Source: an uncultured Phascolarctobacterium sp.
Lineage (GTDB): Bacteria > Bacillota > Negativicutes > Acidaminococcales > Acidaminococcaceae
DNA: 8,666 bases
Direction of reading: 5' to 3'
Assembly: GCA_946002345.1 (NCBI GenBank)
Contig: CAMFZA010000060.1
Span: 1-8,666, forward strand
The notes beneath the pieces were generated by a model, which saw only the letters and a list, made by a program, of their open reading frames with translations, was not told the DNA's origin and searched no databases. The position numbers and the translations under genes are program-made. Below, one piece after another: positions 5,598 through 8,666 of the stretch. Position 1 is the stretch's first letter, and each line of letters starts with the position of its first letter.

Positions 5598-6887
5598 ATG
5601 TTAGGATTGATTAGTTCTGTGCGCAAAAACAGTCTGGCCGAGGCCGCCGGCATCGTAGCCGGGGACAAGCTGGTTGCTGTGGGTGGCGTGCAGGTAAAGG
5701 ATATTATTGAATTGAGCTTCTATACCACTGATTATGAGGTGGATTTGGAACTGGAGGATAAGGATGGTCAGCGCCGTCAGGTACATATTGATAAATATCC
5801 CGATGAAGATTTGGGCATGGAGTTTGAAGCAGCCGTGTTTGACAAGGTCAGCACCTGCTATAATAACTGCATCTTCTGCTTTGTGGACCAAATGATTCCC
5901 GGCATGCGCAAGGGTCTGTATGTACGTGATGACGACTATCGTTTGTCCTTTTTATATGGCAATTTTATCACCCTGACCAATCTTAAGGAAGAGGATTTTC
6001 AGCGGATTATGCAAACCCACATGACGCCGCTGTATGTTTCCGTTCATGCTACGGATCCCCAGGTGCGGTGTGAAATGATGCACAATCGCTTTGCGGGCCA
6101 GCTTATGGAGAAGCTGGAGCGCCTGTTCGCCGCTGGGATTGAGGTGCATACCCAGATTGTCTGCTGTCCCGGCTACAATGATGGGGCAATTCTCACTAAA
6201 AGCTTTGAGGATTTGTATGCTCAGCATCCCAATGTGTTGACCATGGCAGTAGTACCCGTGGGCATCACCAAGCACAGGGAGGGGCTCCATCCCCTGCGTA
6301 CCTTTACCAAGGAGGAGGCCGCTGCCTTAATCGACCAGGTTACCCCCTGGCAGCAGCAGTGTCGTGAGGAAACAGGCAAAACCTTTATCTATTTGGGGGA
6401 TGAGTTCTACCTTTTGGCAGGTAGGGAGGTGCCTACTGCTGAGTGGTATGATGGCTTTCCCCAGCTGGAAAACGGCATTGGCTTAACCCGCAGCTTCCTT
6501 GATGAATGGCAGGAGAGCTTGGCCGGCATGGGCAGCTACACAGGTACCAGTCCGGCAGTGATCCCCGTGGGTGAAAGTGCTTATACTGTGCTCAAGCCCT
6601 TGCTGGATGCTTTGAACCAACAATTTGGGACTGACCACCGCTTTGTGCCCGTGGCTAACCAATTCTTCGGTGGCAAGGTGAATGTGACGGGTCTTTTGAC
6701 GGCAGGCGATATTCTGCGGGAGACCAAGGCTTTGAGCAAGCGGGTGATTTTGCCGGCTGTGGTGCTCAATAATGATCAGCTGTTTTTGGATGATACATCT
6801 TTGGAGCAGTTCAAGGAGGCCTTTGGTGGCAGGGTAGACATTGCCAAGGGAGCCAAGGAGCTGCTGCATTTGTTATTAGCAAGCTAA
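5598..6887 (+). CDS. PDZ / radical SAM / DUF512 family protein
   Basis: This 429-aa protein has three regions. Residues about 1-60 resemble a PDZ-like domain (ISSVRKNSLAEAAGIVAGDKLVAVGG). A radical SAM-type cluster, CYNNCIFC with Cys87, Cys91 and Cys94, opens the central region (FVDQMIPGMRKGLYVRDDDYRLSFLYGNFITLTN). The C-terminal part is DUF512-like (LGDEFYLLAGREVP... and GGKVNVTGLLTAGDI). The iron-sulfur cluster and SAM use follow from the family motif; the reaction is unknown. Genes of this family often neighbour der, as here, which hints at a link to ribosome or RNA maturation, but that is inference. ATG 5598 is chosen because the domain starts there. AAGGAG at 5579-5584 is 13 nt upstream, longer than ideal. 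The same frame is open from 5304, but that part crosses the promoter. cobO follows after 21 bp. Confidence 0.9.
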   Translation: MLGLISSVRKNSLAEAAGIVAGDKLVAVGGVQVKDIIELSFYTTDYEVDLELEDKDGQRRQVHIDKYPDEDLGMEFEAAVFDKVSTCYNNCIFCFVDQMIPGMRKGLYVRDDDYRLSFLYGNFITLTNLKEEDFQRIMQTHMTPLYVSVHATDPQVRCEMMHNRFAGQLMEKLERLFAAGIEVHTQIVCCPGYNDGAILTKSFEDLYAQHPNVLTMAVVPVGITKHREGLHPLRTFTKEEAAALIDQVTPWQQQCREETGKTFIYLGDEFYLLAGREVPTAEWYDGFPQLENGIGLTRSFLDEWQESLAGMGSYTGTSPAVIPVGESAYTVLKPLLDALNQQFGTDHRFVPVANQFFGGKVNVTGLLTAGDILRETKALSKRVILPAVVLNNDQLFLDDTSLEQFKEAFGGRVDIAKGAKELLHLLLAS

Positions 6888-6908
6888 AGGGAGCGAGTAG
6901 GTGAGATT

Positions 6909-7418
6909 ATGTTACAAGTATATACCGGTACAGGTAAGGGTAAGACCACTGCTGCCTTGGGTGTGGCGCTACGCGGCGCGGGCCATGGGCTGAAAACCCT
7001 CATGCTGTGCTTTTTGAAGGATGACCCTGAATATGGTGAGGCTAGAGCGGCTAGCTTTGTGCCCGGCTTGGAGCTGCGGCAGGTGGGGCGTGATGCCTTT
7101 GTGAACTTTCGCAATCCTGACCCCGTGGATTTACAATTGTGTCGGCAGGGCTGGGAGGCAGCCAAGGAGGCCATTACCCAGCGGCAGGTCGATATTGTGA
7201 TTCTTGACGAGCTGAATATTGTTTTGGCTACGAAAATGCTGCCCTTGGAGGAGGTGCTGGACTTTCTCAAGGCACATCAGCACCAGCTGGAGATTATTAC
7301 TACTGGTCGCGGTGCGCCGGAGGAGCTCATCAAGATGGCAGATTTGGTGACGGACATGAGCGAGGTTAAGCATTACTTCCACAAGGGAGTGTCGTCAAGA
7401 TTAGGCATAGACCATTAG
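6909..7418 (+). CDS. cobO: Corrinoid adenosyltransferase, CobO/BtuR family
   Basis: This family transfers the 5'-deoxyadenosyl group of ATP to the cobalt of reduced corrinoids, in the making or salvage of adenosylcobalamin. The protein has 169 aa, slightly short for the family because it begins almost at the P-loop: VYTGTGKGKTTAALG (4-18). Other family motifs are FLKDDPEYGE (35-44), the Walker B-like ILDELN (98-103), TTGRGAP (131-137) and KHYFHKG near the C-terminus. AGGTGA (6899-6904) lies 4 nt before the ATG. It sits 21 bp after the radical SAM gene with no terminator between, so the two are probably co-transcribed. No other cobalamin gene and no cobalamin riboswitch is visible in the window, so its partners must lie elsewhere. 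Confidence 0.93.
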   Translation: MLQVYTGTGKGKTTAALGVALRGAGHGLKTLMLCFLKDDPEYGEARAASFVPGLELRQVGRDAFVNFRNPDPVDLQLCRQGWEAAKEAITQRQVDIVILDELNIVLATKMLPLEEVLDFLKAHQHQLEIITTGRGAPEELIKMADLVTDMSEVKHYFHKGVSSRLGIDH

Positions 7419-7448
7419 AATTAGTAACGAAAAAGTAAAGCTATAGGG

Positions 7449-7703
7449 AGGCTCCCCCTCCGGGGGAGCTGCCGCCACCGAACAATTGCTATTCTTCCAG
7501 CCAAGATGCGGCTGAGAGGGGAAAGCAGTTGACTTAATTGTTTACCGAAGCCCCTCTCAGTCATCCGCATTTACTATAGCTTGCTATAAAAGTTATTGCG
7601 CGGACTGACAGCTCCCCGACGCAAAGACCCACTTTATCACAAACGAAGTGCAGTGATAAAGTGTTGGTCGTGCTAATACCCGAAGGATGCGGAGGGGGAG
7701 CCT
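7449..7703. repeat. Composite palindromic element B (two inverted units)
   Basis: The ends are perfect 13-bp inverted repeats, AGGCTCCCCCTCC at 7449-7461 and its complement at 7691-7703. Two units face each other around a 29-nt spacer (7522-7550). The left unit, 7449-7521, has a terminal hairpin GCTCCCCC-TCC-GGGGGAGC (7451-7469) and ends ATGCGG-CTGAGAGGGG (7506-7521). The right unit, 7551-7703, carries the same blocks inverted: CCCCTCTCAG (7551-7560), CCGCAT (7565-7570), CAGCTCCCC (7609-7617) and the right terminus. The unit resembles GC-rich palindromic repeats that I recall as abundant in gut Firmicutes (core GGCTCCCC...GGGGAGCTG...CTGAGAGGGG). The right unit has copy 2 of the 69-bp module set into the tip of its terminal hairpin. 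No transposase is present, so any movement would need help in trans. Confidence 0.75.
7618..7686 (+). repeat. 69-bp structured module, copy 2
   Basis: This is the second copy of the module at 831-899 (61 of 69 identical by eye). Its inner hairpin is perfect: CACTTTATCAC pairs with GTGATAAAGTG over 11 bp around a 12-nt loop, extended by GACC/GGTC after a 2-nt bulge. The whole module is closed by GCTCCCC (7611-7617) with GGGGAGC (7695-7701) of the surrounding repeat. Confidence 0.72.
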
Positions 7704-7789
7704 TTCGTCTACCGTTAATTAGAAATTAGATTTTACAAAAATACGCTAGATTGAAATACACAATTATAGTATGATGGAGGAAATTGATT

Positions 7790-8666
7790 ATGGGAAAACC
7801 TATTGTTGCTATAGTAGGACGTCCTAATGTTGGCAAATCCACCCTGTTCAATATTTTTGCCAATAGCAGGATATCCATCGTGGAGGACACCCCCGGTGTT
7901 ACTCGCGACCGCCTGAACGCTACAGCGGAGTGGCAGGACCACGAATTTATGATGGTGGACACCGGTGGTATCGAAATCATGAACGCCGATGCCATTGCTG
8001 TTTCCATTCGCCAGCAGGCACAAATTGCCATTAAAGAGGCCGATGTGATTCTCTTCGTGTGCGATGCACGTAGTGGCATTACCACCGAGGATGCGGATGT
8101 GGCTCGTCTTTTGCGCCAATCCAAAAAGCCCATTGTCTTGGCTGTGAACAAGGCCGATTCTCCCAAGCAGGAGATGAATATTTTCGAGTTCTACAATCTG
8201 GGCATTGGTGATCCCATTCCCGTTTCTGCTTCCAATCATTTGGGCTTGGGCGATTTGTTGGACGCCGTGGTTGCCAAATTCCCCAGTGACAAGTTAGGCA
8301 CCAGCGTGGATGATGAGGACGAAATCAAGGTGGCCCTCATCGGTCGCCCCAATGTGGGGAAATCCTCCATTTTCAACGCTTTAGTAGGCGAGGAGCGCTC
8401 CATTGTCAGTGATGTGGCAGGCACCACCCGTGATGCCATCGATACCCCCGTGGTTCGCAATGGTCAAAAATATCTCTTTATTGATACTGCCGGCATGCGC
8501 CGCAAGGCCAAGGTGGATGAGCCCATCGAAAAGTACAGCGTGATGCGTTCCTTGCGCGCCGTGGACCGCAGCGATGTGGTGCTCATGGTCTTTGATGCGG
8601 TGGAGGGCGATACTGAACAGGACAAGCGCAATGTGGGCGATGCGCATGAGGCTGGGAAGGGCAGCA
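7790..8666 (+). CDS. der: Ribosome-associated GTPase Der (EngA), 5' part
   Basis: Der has two tandem GTPase domains and acts in 50S subunit assembly. The frame is open from ATG 7790 to the window edge (292 codons), so the end of the second GTPase domain and the KH-like domain lie outside. GGAGG (7776-7780) is 9 nt before the ATG. First domain: GRPNVGKST (10-18), Thr38 in PGVTRD, DTGG (57-60) and NKAD (120-123). An acidic linker (about 173-178) precedes the second domain: GRPNVGKSS (185-193), Thr213 in AGTTRD, and DTAGMRR (232-238). The last 20 residues read [18 protein letters not shown], where the family typically has EGITEQDKRI.GYAHEAG; the three polar replacements near the edge are odd and could be sequence error. 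Confidence 0.96.
   Translation, partial: MGKPIVAIVGRPNVGKSTLFNIFANSRISIVEDTPGVTRDRLNATAEWQDHEFMMVDTGGIEIMNADAIAVSIRQQAQIAIKEADVILFVCDARSGITTEDADVARLLRQSKKPIVLAVNKADSPKQEMNIFEFYNLGIGDPIPVSASNHLGLGDLLDAVVAKFPSDKLGTSVDDEDEIKVALIGRPNVGKSSIFNALVGEERSIVSDVAGTTRDAIDTPVVRNGQKYLFIDTAGMRRKAKVDEPIEKYSVMRSLRAVDRSDVVLMVFDAVEGDTEQDKRNVGDAHEAGKGS

Larger units (their letters stand above)
7419..7789. other. Intergenic region cobO-der, mostly repeat
   Basis: This 371-bp gap is mostly filled by composite repeat B (7449-7703). The flanks (7419-7448 and 7704-7789) are AT-rich. No classical terminator follows cobO, and no convincing promoter precedes der: a TATAGT at 7765-7770 lacks a -35 and would place the start site almost on the ribosome binding site. 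der may therefore depend on read-through across the repeat or on a promoter I cannot see. Confidence 0.6.

Noticed and set aside
7419..7703. Repeat-rich gap considered as a CRISPR array or transposase remnant.
   Set aside because: There are no regularly spaced direct repeats and no coding remnant; the structure is inverted and palindromic.

Overview
The window looks like core chromosome from a Gram-positive-lineage anaerobe. The family variants (RNase HII with a long N-terminal extension, a DUF512 radical SAM protein beside der, the rplS-lepB-rbgA order), the AGGAGG-type ribosome binding sites and a GC content near the middle of the range all point to Firmicutes. Negativicutes (Acidaminococcaceae- or Phascolarctobacterium-like gut bacteria) is my best guess, by gene order and by the GC-rich palindromic repeat; this is inference from memory, not a search.

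Layout. 1-263: 3' end of a SPOUT-like RNA methyltransferase (PF09936-type). 392-733: rplS with its own extended -10 promoter and a strong terminator. 734-1057: an intergenic region holding a palindromic, MITE-like element. 1058-2481: lepB and rbgA, overlapping by 4 bp. 2517-2567: a terminator between convergent genes. 2567-5283 (minus strand): an rnhB-yraN-comM operon read from a good promoter at 5402-5430, with a hairpin-rich leader. 5284-5597: divergent promoter region. 5598-7418: a PDZ/radical SAM/DUF512 gene followed closely by a cobO-type corrinoid adenosyltransferase gene. 7419-7789: a second, composite palindromic repeat. 7790-end: der, truncated by the window.

Theme. The genes are mostly for ribosome and RNA maintenance (RNA methyltransferase, L19, RbgA, Der), protein export (signal peptidase I) and DNA maintenance (RNase HII, the YraN nuclease-like protein, the ComM helicase). 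The corrinoid adenosyltransferase is the metabolic exception.

The most interesting non-coding signal is a 69-bp module present twice (831-899 and 7618-7686, 61/69 identical by hand alignment). Each copy lies inside a different, larger palindrome. Its internal hairpin differs between the copies by two paired, compensatory changes, which suggests selection on, or descent of, a folded structure. Other points to check are an inverted D-E order in the ComM Walker B motif, a likely TTG start for lepB, the rnhB leader, and non-canonical residues in Der right at the window edge. I see no CRISPR array, tRNA, rRNA or intact transposase.
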